Assembly (NCBI RefSeq): GCF_014637725.1
Contig: NZ_BMFC01000021.1
Location: forward strand, 1-52,498
Length of the DNA: 52,498 bases
Direction: 5' to 3'
Source of the DNA: Marivita lacus
GTDB lineage: Bacteria; Pseudomonadota; Alphaproteobacteria; Rhodobacterales; Rhodobacteraceae
This document shows positions 42,911-52,300 of this stretch, piece after piece (positions within the stretch are counted from its first letter, which is position 1; every line of letters starts with the position of its first letter). The translations under genes were made by a program, and so were the position numbers. Below the pieces are notes generated by a model, which was given only the letters and a program-made list of their open reading frames with translations, was not told the origin of the DNA and did not search any database.

Positions 42911-44335
42911 ATGACCGAACACTCTGTATTTGACGAAATGTGGGGCCGTGACGACCAAATTCGCGCGCCCTATCAGAATTTCTTCGATTGGTTTGATCAG
43001 GAAGATCCCAAGCGATTGCGTGCCAAGAACCGCGAAGCCGAGGACCTGTTCCGCCTGACTGGCATCACCTTCAACGTCTATGGCAGGTCCGAGGCTGAAG
43101 AGCGCCTGATCCCCTTCGATATCATTCCCCGGATCATCTCTGGGTCGGAATGGGCCAAGCTGTCGCGCGGTATCGAGCAGCGGGTGCGTGCGATCAACGC
43201 GTTCCTGCATGACATCTACCACACGCAGGAAATCCTGAAGGCGGGTCGCATCCCGCGCGCGATGATCTACCAGAACGAGGCGTTTCAATCCAAGATGATG
43301 GGCGTCGATGTGCCGGGCGGCGTGTATACGCATATCGTCGGCATCGACCTTGTCTGCACCGGACCGGGCGAATTCTACGTGCTCGAAGACAATGCGCGGA
43401 CGCCCTCCGGGGTGAGTTACATGCTCGAAAACCGCGAGACCATGTTGCAGATGTTCCCGGAACTGTTCTCCAAGAATCGCGTGCAGTCGGTGCAGCAATA
43501 CCCGATCGACCTGCGCCGGTCGCTTGCCGCCTGCGCGCCCCGCATGGCGCAAGCCGATCCCACGGTCGCGGTACTCACGCCGGGAATTTATAACTCGGCC
43601 TATTTCGAGCATGCTTTCCTTGCCGACCAGATGGGTGTCGAACTTGTCGAAGGGCATGACCTGAGGGTGATCGACGGACGTGTCGCGATGCGCACGACCC
43701 GTGGGTACAAGCCCATCGACGTGCTCTACCGCCGGGTCGATGATGATTTCCTCGATCCGTTGAACTTCAATCCCGACAGCCAGTTGGGCGTGCCGGGGAT
43801 CATGGATGTCTACCGCGCGGGCGGCATCACCATCGCCAATGCACCGGGGACTGGAATTTCCGACGACAAGGCGATCTATTCCTACATGCCGGAAATCGTC
43901 GAATTCTACACCGGTGAACGCCCGCTCCTGCAGAACGTGCCGACATGGCGCTGTTCTGAACCGGACTCGCTGGCCTATGTGCTCGACAACCTCGAAGACC
44001 TTGTCGTCAAGGAAGTGCACGGCTCCGGCGGCTACGGCATGTTGATCGGGCCGACCGCCACGAAGAAGGACATCGCCGATTTCCGCCGCAAGCTCAGGGC
44101 GCGGCCCAAGAACTACATTGCCCAGCCCACGCTCAGCCTGTCCACCGTGCCGATCTTTGCCAAGGCGGGCCTGACGCCGCGCCATGTCGATCTGCGGCCC
44201 TACGTGCTGGTCAGCCCGGACGGGATCAAGATCACCCCCGGCGGCCTGACCCGCGTGGCGCTCAAGAAGGGATCGCTGGTCGTGAACTCCTCGCAGGGCG
44301 GGGGAACGAAAGACACCTGGGTCCTGGAGGAGTAG
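42911..44335 (+). CDS. Circularly permuted ATP-grasp protein of the Anbu cluster
   Basis: A 474-residue protein of the circularly permuted ATP-grasp (DUF404/DUF407) family. Diagnostic segments: FDWFDQEDPKRLRAKNREAE near the start, IIPRIISGSEWAKLSRGIEQ, RAINAFLHDIYHTQEIL, LEDNARTPSGVSYMLENRE, and VVKEVHGSGGYGMLIGP. The family is predicted to make peptide-like bonds with ATP. In many proteobacteria this gene is clustered with alpha-E, transglutaminase and Anbu peptidase genes, exactly as here. Starts 187 bases after dctM and is followed four bases later by the alpha-E gene. Confidence 0.88.
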   Translation: MTEHSVFDEMWGRDDQIRAPYQNFFDWFDQEDPKRLRAKNREAEDLFRLTGITFNVYGRSEAEERLIPFDIIPRIISGSEWAKLSRGIEQRVRAINAFLHDIYHTQEILKAGRIPRAMIYQNEAFQSKMMGVDVPGGVYTHIVGIDLVCTGPGEFYVLEDNARTPSGVSYMLENRETMLQMFPELFSKNRVQSVQQYPIDLRRSLAACAPRMAQADPTVAVLTPGIYNSAYFEHAFLADQMGVELVEGHDLRVIDGRVAMRTTRGYKPIDVLYRRVDDDFLDPLNFNPDSQLGVPGIMDVYRAGGITIANAPGTGISDDKAIYSYMPEIVEFYTGERPLLQNVPTWRCSEPDSLAYVLDNLEDLVVKEVHGSGGYGMLIGPTATKKDIADFRRKLRARPKNYIAQPTLSLSTVPIFAKAGLTPRHVDLRPYVLVSPDGIKITPGGLTRVALKKGSLVVNSSQGGGTKDTWVLEE

Positions 44336-44339
44336 CGCC

Positions 44340-45281
44340 ATGCTGGGAAAAACCGCCAATGGCCTCTTCTGGATGTATCGCTACATGGAGAGGGCCGAGA
44401 ACACCGCGCGACTGATCGAGACCGGCCAGCGGATTGCCCTGACCCGGCTCAACCAGACCGACGATGAATGGCTGTCGGTGATGCGATCCGCCGATTGTCT
44501 GGAAGGGTTCATGGCTGCCCATGACGAGGTCTCGCGCGATCTGGCTGTCGACTGGATGCTGCGCAGCAAGGACAATCCGTCCTCGGTGGTGTCGAGCGTG
44601 AACGCGGCCCGGCAAAATGCGCGTCTGGTCCGGACCGCCATCACCGGCGATGTCTGGGAGGCTGTGAACTCGGCCTACATGTCCCTGAAAAAAGCGTTGA
44701 CCCGCAAGGTGTCGGAACGCGATCTGCCCAGCATCGTGCGGCTGATCCGGCATCACGCGGCGCTGGTGCGCGGCGTCACGCATGGCACGATGCTGCGCAA
44801 CGACATTTACGACTTCGCGCGTCTGGGCACGTTTCTGGAGCGGGCGGACAACACCGCGCGCATCCTCGATGTGAAATACTATGTCCTGCTGCCTTCGGCC
44901 CGTGCCGTGGGCACTTCGCTCGACAACGTGCAATGGGAATCGATCCTGCGCTCTGTCTCGGCGCGCGGCGGGTTCCGCATGGAATACGGGGCGGGCGGCG
45001 GACCGCGGCAAATCGCTGATTTCCTGATCCTCGACCGCCGGATGCCCCGATCACTGGCCTTTTGCGCAGGCAAACTCTGTGATAATCTCGGGTATCTCGC
45101 CGATGGCGGGGATGCCGGTGCAGGCTCGCGCGAAAAGGTTGACGCGCTGCGGGACGGGTTGTTGTCCCAAAGCATCGACGCCATTTTCGAATTCGGGCTG
45201 CACGAGTTTCTTCAGAAAACCCTTAAGGAATTGTCGGCCATTTCACGCCAGATCGAACAGGATTTCCGCTTTTATGCCTAG
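44340..45281 (+). CDS. Alpha-E domain-containing protein (DUF403)
   Basis: A 313-residue, mostly helical protein. MLGKTANGLFWMYRYMERAE at the N-terminus and LERADNTARILDVKYYVLLP in the middle are the alpha-E signature; ILDRRMPRSLAFCAG is also conserved. Biochemical role unknown; always found with the ATP-grasp partner. The gene begins four bases after the ATP-grasp stop and ends 21 bases before the transglutaminase start. Confidence 0.88.
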   Translation: MLGKTANGLFWMYRYMERAENTARLIETGQRIALTRLNQTDDEWLSVMRSADCLEGFMAAHDEVSRDLAVDWMLRSKDNPSSVVSSVNAARQNARLVRTAITGDVWEAVNSAYMSLKKALTRKVSERDLPSIVRLIRHHAALVRGVTHGTMLRNDIYDFARLGTFLERADNTARILDVKYYVLLPSARAVGTSLDNVQWESILRSVSARGGFRMEYGAGGGPRQIADFLILDRRMPRSLAFCAGKLCDNLGYLADGGDAGAGSREKVDALRDGLLSQSIDAIFEFGLHEFLQKTLKELSAISRQIEQDFRFYA

Positions 45282-45302
45282 GCCCGAACAGGACTGTCCA
45301 GC

Positions 45303-46100
45303 ATGCGCCTGAAGATCGACCACACCACGGTGTACACGTTCGACACGCCGGTGATCTATGGCTTGCAGCAATTGCGCAAGACGCCAAAGAGTTCATACAA
45401 TCAGTCCGTTGTGCACTGGCAGACCCAGATCACCGGCGGGCGCAAGGAAGTCACGTTCGAGGATCATCATCACAACACGACCGAGCTGATCAGCTTTGAT
45501 CCCGAGGTCACCGAATTGTCGGTGTCCAGTTCCGGTGAGGTCGAGATCACCGACAATGCCGGTGTCCTGGGTCCGCATCACGGCACGACCCCTTTGTGGC
45601 TTTACGAGATGAACACCCCCCGAACCGAACCGGGGCCGGGGACGCGGGCATTGATCAAGGGCATCAACCCCGATCCGGGTATTTCAGACCTGCACGAGCT
45701 GTCGGACCGCATCCGAACTCAGGTGTCCTATTTGCTTGGCGCATCCGCACCGGACTGGAGCGCCGAAGACTCGATCACGGCGGGGCAGGGCGTCTGTCAG
45801 GATCACACCCATATCATGATCGCCTGTGCGCGGGCGCTCAAACTCCCGGCGCGCTATGCCAGTGGCTATCTCATGCTGAACGAAACAACGACGCAGGACG
45901 CCATGCACGCCTGGGCCGAGGTGCATGTCGAGGGGCTTGGCTGGGTCGGCTTCGACGTATCGAACGGTGTTTCGCCTGACACACGATATATTCGCGTTGC
46001 AACGGGGCTGGACTATTCCGAAGCCGCCCCGATATCTGGTATGAGGATCGGCGGCGTGAACGAAGTGTTGCACGTCACCATCCACGTGGCTCAGCAATAA
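45303..46100 (+). CDS. Transglutaminase-like cysteine protease family protein
   Basis: A 265-residue cytoplasmic protein with an N-terminal beta-rich domain (YTFDTPVIYGLQQLRKTP) and a transglutaminase core: Cys in GQGVCQDHTHIMIACAR, His in AMHAWAEVHVEGLGW and Asp in VGFDVSNGVS form the triad. It likely hydrolyses or forms amide bonds on the product of the ATP-grasp/alpha-E pair. Third gene of the cluster. Confidence 0.88.
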   Translation: MRLKIDHTTVYTFDTPVIYGLQQLRKTPKSSYNQSVVHWQTQITGGRKEVTFEDHHHNTTELISFDPEVTELSVSSSGEVEITDNAGVLGPHHGTTPLWLYEMNTPRTEPGPGTRALIKGINPDPGISDLHELSDRIRTQVSYLLGASAPDWSAEDSITAGQGVCQDHTHIMIACARALKLPARYASGYLMLNETTTQDAMHAWAEVHVEGLGWVGFDVSNGVSPDTRYIRVATGLDYSEAAPISGMRIGGVNEVLHVTIHVAQQ

Positions 46101-46110
46101 AGGCGACCCA

Positions 46111-46851
46111 GTGACATATTGCGTTGGAATGATGCTGCGCAGCGGCTTGGTCTTCATGTCGGACACCCGCACCAATGCCGGTTTGGACAACATCTCGACC
46201 TTCAAGAAGATGACGATCTGGGAAGAACCCGGCGAGCGGGTGATGACGCTGATGTCGGCGGGCAATCTGGCCACGACGCAAGCCGTGGTCAGCCTGCTCG
46301 AGGAACGCAGCAAGCACCCCGAGGATCGCACGCCGTCGCTGCTCAGGGCACCGTCGATGTTCCAGGCCGCCTGCATGGTGGGCGACACGCTGCGCGAGGT
46401 CATCAAGGGCCTGCGCGAAGGCGGCCAGCGCGCCGACAGCGCCTTCGAGGCGACGCTGATCTTGGGCGGGCAGATCGCGGGCAGCCCTCCGCGCCTGTTC
46501 CTGATCTATCCGCAGGGCAATTTCATCGAAGCCGGAGAGGACACGCCGTTCTTCCAGATCGGCGAGATCAAGTACGGTCGTCCGATCCTCGTACGCGCCT
46601 ATGATCCGGACATCAGCTTTGCCGATGCGCTCAAGCTGTTGTTGGTCAGTTTCGATTCCACGCTCAAGGCGAACCTGTCAGTGGGCGCACCGCTGGATTA
46701 CTTCTGCTACCGGACCGACAGTTTCGAGAAAAAACACGTGGGCCGGGTCGAGGCCGACAACCCCGAATTTCAGGCAATCTCGACACAATGGGGCAATGCC
46801 CTTAAGCAGGCGCTGGACACATTGCCCGATGTCCACCTGAACACGAACTGA
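46111..46851 (+). CDS. Anbu-type (ancestral beta-subunit) proteasome-fold peptidase
   Basis: A 246-residue Ntn-hydrolase. After Met removal the N-terminus is Thr-Tyr-Cys-Val-Gly, giving the catalytic Thr1; LVFMSDTRTNAGLDNIS, TLMSAGNLATTQAVVSLL and the LILGGQIAGSPPRLFLIYP strand pair are typical of Anbu. The start is GTG at 46111, fixed by the need for Thr at position 2. Ten bases after the transglutaminase gene. Confidence 0.87.
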   Translation: MTYCVGMMLRSGLVFMSDTRTNAGLDNISTFKKMTIWEEPGERVMTLMSAGNLATTQAVVSLLEERSKHPEDRTPSLLRAPSMFQAACMVGDTLREVIKGLREGGQRADSAFEATLILGGQIAGSPPRLFLIYPQGNFIEAGEDTPFFQIGEIKYGRPILVRAYDPDISFADALKLLLVSFDSTLKANLSVGAPLDYFCYRTDSFEKKHVGRVEADNPEFQAISTQWGNALKQALDTLPDVHLNTN

Positions 46852-46874
46852 AGTCCACCGCAGGGAGTCCTGTC

Positions 46875-47828
46875 ATGTTTGCAAGCCCTGTCATCTGCGT
46901 CGGCGGAGAAAACCTCATTGATCACGTCACCCGCGATGGCGAGGTGTCCGCTCTGGCCGGTGGGTCCCCGTTCAACGTGGCCATGGCGCTGGGGCGTCAA
47001 CAGGCGGATGTGCATTACCTCACGCCGATTTCCACCGATTCCTGGGGCGACATTCTGGCCGACACGCTGCTCGCCTCCGGTGTCACGCTCAGCGGTGGGC
47101 GGCTCGATGCCCCCACGACCATGGCCCGCGTGACCGTGACCAAGGGCATTCCGTCCTACATATTCGAACGCGACGGGACGGCGGAACGCCGCGTCACCGC
47201 TGGCTCGCTCGCGGCCTCTATGCCCGCCGATACGACAGCGCTTCATACCGGGTCTCTGGCCCTGACCGATGGCGCCGATGCCGATGCGTGGGAAAAGACC
47301 TGTGCCACCGCCTTTGCCTCCGGCACGCTCGTGTCGCTCGATCCCAATGTGCGGCTGTCGGTCATCACCGATATCGACGCTTACCGCGCGCGGATCTTCC
47401 GCATGATGCAGGCCGCGCATCTCCTGAAGCTTAGCGATGAAGACCTCGAAGGTCTGTGCCCGGATATGCCGCAAGATGCTGCCTTGGCGCATGTGCGCAG
47501 CCAGACATCGGCGTCTCTGGTGGTCATGACCAAGGGCCCCGATGGCGCAATCGCGATGTGCGGCGACAGCACCGTGAACATTCCAGCACCGCCTGTGCCC
47601 AGTCTTGTCGACACCGTGGGCGCAGGTGACACGTTCATGGCTACACTTCTGGCGGGTCTGGCCCGGACTGCCGCGCTGTCACCCGCCGCGCTCGACGGTC
47701 TTCATGCCGCTCAGGTCGAAACCCTGATCCGACGTGCAGGTATGGCCGCCTCCATCAATTGCAGCCGCGCTGGCTGCAACCCGCCCACCCTGCAAGAGCT
47801 GGACGCCGCGATGGCCTCTGCCGACTGA
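46875..47828 (+). CDS. PfkB-family carbohydrate kinase (fructokinase-like)
   Basis: A 317-residue sugar kinase. The N-terminal ribokinase motif region is ALAGGSPFNVAMALGRQQAD, and the C-terminal ATP/anion-hole motif is DTVGAGDTFMATLLAGL with the catalytic Asp. The sequence SIEQ-like insert is absent; SYIFERDGTAERR in the lid region is of the fructokinase kind. It follows the Anbu gene by 23 bases and precedes a transaldolase-family gene by four, suggesting a sugar-phosphate role. Confidence 0.85.
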   Translation: MFASPVICVGGENLIDHVTRDGEVSALAGGSPFNVAMALGRQQADVHYLTPISTDSWGDILADTLLASGVTLSGGRLDAPTTMARVTVTKGIPSYIFERDGTAERRVTAGSLAASMPADTTALHTGSLALTDGADADAWEKTCATAFASGTLVSLDPNVRLSVITDIDAYRARIFRMMQAAHLLKLSDEDLEGLCPDMPQDAALAHVRSQTSASLVVMTKGPDGAIAMCGDSTVNIPAPPVPSLVDTVGAGDTFMATLLAGLARTAALSPAALDGLHAAQVETLIRRAGMAASINCSRAGCNPPTLQELDAAMASAD

Positions 47829-47832
47829 TCCG

Positions 47833-48492
47833 ATGGACCTCTATCTCGATACGGCTGACCGCGAGGCGTGGGCCGATCTCATGCCGACCGGACTGTTCCG
47901 GGGCATCACCACCAACCCGCTGCTGGCTCAGCGTGCCGGGCTCGACTACCCTTCGATAAACTGGAAAGACATGGCCCAACGCGCCCGCGATCTGGGTGCA
48001 CAGGACCTGCACGCTCAGGTCTTTGGGCCGGTGGAAACCTATGTCGACTGGGCGGGCAGCCTTTATGATGCCGGGGCCGCCGCCGGGCTGCGAACGGTGG
48101 TCAAGATCCCGATGACAGAAGCGGCGCTCCGAACTGTGCCCGCGATCAAGGCGTTGGGTGGGGCGATCCTGCTCACCGCCGTCTACGATCCCAAACAGGT
48201 CGTTGTCGCCAAGGCACTCAACGCCAATTTTGCAGCACCCTATTTCGGTCGCATGCTGGAGGCCGGTCTGCCTGCCCTCGACCTCATCACGCAGATGCGG
48301 GCCATCGCGGGTGCACAGCCCCGCATCCTTGTTGCCTCCCTGCGCAACGCCGATCAGATCGTGGCACTGGCGGGCCGAGGGCTCGATTGCTTCACACTCG
48401 CACCCGATCTGGCCCGCCGCCTGCTCAGCGATCCGATGACGGATCAGGCCGCCGCCGATTTCGAGGCCGCCGCTCTTGGGCGGACGCTATAG
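47833..48492 (+). CDS. Transaldolase-family protein (fructose-6-phosphate aldolase/TalC-like)
   Basis: A 219-residue TIM-barrel protein. LYLDTADREAWADLM with GLFRGITTNPLLAQRAG at the N-terminus, the Schiff-base Lys in TVVKIPMTEAAL, and LITQMRAIAGAQPRILVASL are family features. The length matches the short TalC/FsaA class. The ATG at 47833 begins four bases after the kinase stop. Its stop codon shares CTATAG with the stop of the convergent small gene. It may cleave the fructose-phosphate formed by the adjacent kinase; inference. Confidence 0.85.
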   Translation: MDLYLDTADREAWADLMPTGLFRGITTNPLLAQRAGLDYPSINWKDMAQRARDLGAQDLHAQVFGPVETYVDWAGSLYDAGAAAGLRTVVKIPMTEAALRTVPAIKALGGAILLTAVYDPKQVVVAKALNANFAAPYFGRMLEAGLPALDLITQMRAIAGAQPRILVASLRNADQIVALAGRGLDCFTLAPDLARRLLSDPMTDQAAADFEAAALGRTL

Positions 48493-48789
48493 AGACAGCC
48501 GCCTTTCCCTGGCACCACCCCGCCTGCGGGGTTTCGGCAGGGAAAGATCCAAAGGTTGAAGGGGCACTTCCAGCGATGCCTTCAACAATGCGCAGAATTC
48601 CGCGACCGCCGGGTCGGTGTTCCGGAACGGTTCGGCCGCCATGTAGGCACAGGTGGCCTCGGTGATGTAACAGGCCTGCGCGGGCAGCCCGCCAAGCCAT
48701 TGCATATAGCCCAATTGCCCGATTTCCCGCGCGCGTTCCGGCGTGCGTGGATTGACTTGCAACTGGGTCAGGGTTCTTTCGATCGACAT
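48487..48789 (-). CDS. 100-aa protein of unknown function behind a cobalamin riboswitch
   Basis: A 100-residue protein starting at an ATG preceded by GAGGG. It begins IERTLTQLQVNPRTPERARE, continues GQLGYMQWLGGLPAQACY and has a basic tail (PKPRRRGGARERR) encoded by the hairpin at 48503-48546. No signal peptide or membrane helix is evident. I do not recognise the family. A cobalamin riboswitch lies about 110 bases upstream on the same strand, so expression should fall when vitamin B12 is plentiful. Candidate roles are B12-independent substitution or cobalamin/cobalt handling; neither is shown by sequence. Confidence 0.65.
   Translation of the reverse strand: MSIERTLTQLQVNPRTPERAREIGQLGYMQWLGGLPAQACYITEATCAYMAAEPFRNTDPAVAEFCALLKASLEVPLQPLDLSLPKPRRRGGARERRLSL
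48503..48546. terminator. Nested hairpin serving as bidirectional terminator
   Basis: CTTTCCCTG (48503-48511) pairs with CAGGGAAAG (48538-48546), enclosing CCCCGC/GCGGGG (48518-48531) followed by TTTC. It sits 10 bases after the transaldolase stop and inside the last codons of the convergent 100-aa gene, so it can end transcription from the left operon and possibly from the right. Confidence 0.6.
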
Positions 48790-48900
48790 AATAGCGCCCT
48801 CCGCGCTGAGGCGGGTCGCATCGAGGTCGCAGGCATCTATCGCGCCATCAAGGCGCCAGGCATCTCGACCTCCGGTGCACCCCGCCCGGGTTCAGTTCAC

Positions 48901-49085
48901 GTGTGATGGCAGGTCTCCTGACTTGCGGGTCTTCATGCGGTTCGCACCTTCCCAGACCATCTGGCCCAGTGGCTATGCGCGAAGCACTCGTCGCTTACAG
49001 TTGCGGGGGCAGTCACGGATTTTCACCGTATTCCCTATTGGGACAGCGCATCACACGCTGCCCACCATCATCTTCACTGTCACAG
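48901..49085 (-). promoter_or_regulatory. Cobalamin (adenosylcobalamin/B12) riboswitch
   Basis: On the minus strand the conserved core is complete in order: a hairpin ending CCAATAGGGAA, then CGGTGAAAATCCGTGACTG, CCCCCGCAACTGT, a long variable peripheral arm (around 48935-49000), and the B12 box AAGTCAGGAGACCTGCCATC at 48905-48926. This order and these words define the cobalamin riboswitch class. It reads toward the 100-aa gene starting at 48789. The stretch from the B12 box to the start codon (about 110 bases) would hold the expression platform; a clear terminator was not identified there, so control may be translational. Confidence 0.92.
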
Positions 49086-49316
49086 AAGCCGCGATTCCAA
49101 TCAATCGGCTTTGTGTGGGCTTGCCCAATTCGACGCAGGCTTGGGGCGCTGCATACGGGTTGTTAAGACTTCGGTGCCAGAACTGGGCGGCACTTGGGCG
49201 ATATGGCCCAATTCATCTCGCAAAGGCCCCGCCCGATGGTCGTCTTCCTGTTGATCCGCCTGTTCCGGCTCCTCATTGACCGCATGTTGCGCCATGCCGG
49301 GTGGCAAAACTGGCCG

Positions 49317-52300
49317 CTACACCGCGAAGGGCTGGTCAGAGATACCAACCAATTGCATCAGGAACCCGTCACGCGCCCCGTCCAGGATATCGGCATGAAG
49401 CGCGTCGCTTTGGCTGATCCTCGCCTCAAGACTGCTGTCCGATCCGTCGAAGGCCTGCATTATGTCGGCCGCATCGGTGAGGTCCGACATCCCGAGTGCG
49501 ACGGCGAAATGCCCGCCCAAAAGCACCTTGTTCGCCAGGTAGGCAGCGTCAGCTGGGCTGCCGCTTTCGGCCTTTGCTCCTTCAAGGATGGCCTGGATGA
49601 AGCGAGCAGGCGCAAGCCCGGTCCCGGAGTCAAGCACACTCAGCCAGAACTCCATGCCCGACGCATCGGGCGCGCGCCCGAGCACGTTCTGATAAACCGC
49701 GGTCACGAAGGTTGGCATGTCCTCCAGCGCCCCATAAAGATCCCGCGTCTCGGGCTGATCGAAGAAAAGCGTGGCGATCTCGTCAAGGCCAAGTCCCCCC
49801 GCCATCTGGTTCCCCCAGAAGTAAAGCCCCACCGCATCGGGGGCGCGGTTGAAATAGGCGATGTAGAGCTCGGTCAGCGCTGCCATCGCATCGCTCTCAA
49901 GACGCGCCATGCCGTCGAACATCTCGATCGACAGGCCGTCCTCTGCAAAAGGCGAAACCTCACGGTCGAAATCGACTCGCTCGATGTTGCGCAACTGCAC
50001 CGGCCCCGCGCCCTCTGCCCGGTTCTCGATCCAGACAGTGCCATCGTCAAAGCGCAGCGAATAACTTCCCTGATCGCCGCTCATCATCACCGTGTCGAAC
50101 CCGTTTCCGCCATCGACCAGCACGTCTCCGGCCTCCGGTCGGATCACATCGTCGCCCGCCGTCGCACCAGCGGTGAGGCCCGTCCCGTCCTCTTCCCGCG
50201 CGTCCTGCGATCTTTCCGAAAAGGGCGCGACCAGCGGTTCGGGCAGAGTGACGCCCACCTTCTCCCCGACCCATTGTGCGATCTGGGCGTAGTTCTGAGC
50301 GACTGCGGGGTGGATGGAGTTGGGGAGGTCGATGTCCTGTGGTGGTTGGGATCCTGTGAGGGTTGTGTAGTGCAGGAGTGCTGCGAGGAAGGAGAGGGTT
50401 GGTGTGGCGTGGCCGTCGTCGTCGAGGAAGAGATCGGCGGCGGTGAGGCGGGTGAGGCCGAGCGACGGGGTGTCGAGCATCTGTGCGACGGTAGTGCCGA
50501 CGCTGATCAGGCGGATGTCGAGATCGGGTCGGGCCTGCTGGAGCATTTCGGTGAGGGAGACCCACCAGCCATGCCAGTCGCCGGTCATGAAGTCCGTCCA
50601 GGCGGCGAATTGCGCGGCGCTGGAGGGCAAGCCGTCCATTCCCGGCCAGGCCTCGTAGATGTTGACGGCGGCCCCGGGCGCGCGGTCCTGGGTCCAGTCG
50701 ATGATGCGCAGCGCCGCCTCCAGCGGGGAGGTGGTGGGCTCGTGCCAATAGGGGCTGTCGGGGGACTGGTCCTGCACGAAGTTGACCGCAGAGAGGGTGA
50801 TCTGGTTGAAACCCGCCTGGGCGAAGCTCTGGCCGGTGTCCGGATCCCAGGACGAGTCGACCCCGTCGATCCCCAGATGCGGGTCGGGCGGCAGGTCGTC
50901 ATGCCGGGTCAGCATGCCGGTCTGGATGGCGGTGGCATAGGAGAGGCCTGCGGCATCGGCGAGCATGTCGGTCCAGTAGGGCACCGTGATCTCCGGGTCG
51001 CCGACGCCCCAGGCGAAGAGGTCGTTGCCGAAGACATATTCCCGGACCTCGTCCAGCGGCTGCGGGGTTGGTGCTGGCGCAGGCGTGGGTTCGGGTGCGG
51101 GCCGCGGTTCGGGTGTGGGGCTGGGCGGGGGGGTCCAGGTCGGGGGATCCTGCACATCCGGAGCAACGGGCGCATCGTCCTCCTCCACCGGTGTCGGCCC
51201 GGGCGCGGGGCCGAACTCGAACGCGCCGTTGTCCCAGACGCCGTCCTTCATCGTGGCGGGTGCGGGGTGGCTGTCCATGAAGCGTTCCACCGCGTCGTGG
51301 CGCGCGGTGCTGTCCTGCAGGTGGCGCAGCGAGCCCCAGCTGCCCCATTGGCTGGGTTCGGAGACATCGACGAAGACGTTGAAGAGCGTGCCGCCCGCAT
51401 CCTCCCAGCCTGCGAAGAGCTCGGTGTAGAGCTGGCCCATGCCGGCGGAATAGTTGAGATGGGTGAAGAACTCGGTGAGCAGGTCGTTGTTGACCCAGGA
51501 GCCGATGCCGACCACATGGGTGCCGCCCTCGTACATCACCAGGTCGAGCCCGTGGGCGTCGGCGACCGACTTGTGATAGGCGAACATCTCGAAGAGACCG
51601 GCCAGGGAATCCTCGGCATTGCCGGTGACGGAGCCGTCGCGCAGCTCGCGCACGGCGAGGGCTTCGGCCAGATCGAAGCGGTGCTCGGCGACATAGGTCT
51701 CTGCGGCCGCCCCGCGCAGCCCCTGTGCCGATGCGTCCTGCCGGGCCTGCGCCTCGCTGCGGGCGATCCAGTCCAGAACGGCGGGCGCCTTTTCGTCGGT
51801 GCCGAGGCTGTTGCCGAAATAGCCGGTGATCGCATAGGTGTCGAAGGAGAGATAGGGGGCCGTGTTGGCCGGGCTCAGCGCCTGCCAGTCCGGGGCCTGC
51901 AGGGCGCCCTCCTCGAGGCCGGGCCAGTAGGTGTGGGTCGCGATGACCTTGACCAGCCGATCCTCGGCCCCTGCATAGACGCTGTCCAGGACGCGGGCCA
52001 TCTCGGCGGAGCGGGCACCGTATTCCTGCATCCAGCCATTGCCGAGATCCTGGCCGAAGCGCGCTTCGGCGGCCTGGGCGGCATCGCGGGCCTGCTCGAA
52101 CATCCAGTTCCAGACCTCGTTGGACATCTCGATATGGGCGCGCAGGTCCGGATCGAGAGTGTCGCGCACATAGGTGGCGAAAGTGCGGATATAGGTCTCG
52201 TCGGCGTTCCAGGGCATGTTGAACCACGGCTCGGTGCCGGTGGCATTGGCCAGCGCGACCATGACCTCGAGCGGCACGCCCCCGGCATAGCTGTAGGTGT

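Noticed and set aside
49101-49307. Small minus-strand frame between the riboswitch and the large secreted protein
   Set aside because: Low-complexity antisense-like composition and no ribosome site; region treated as non-coding.
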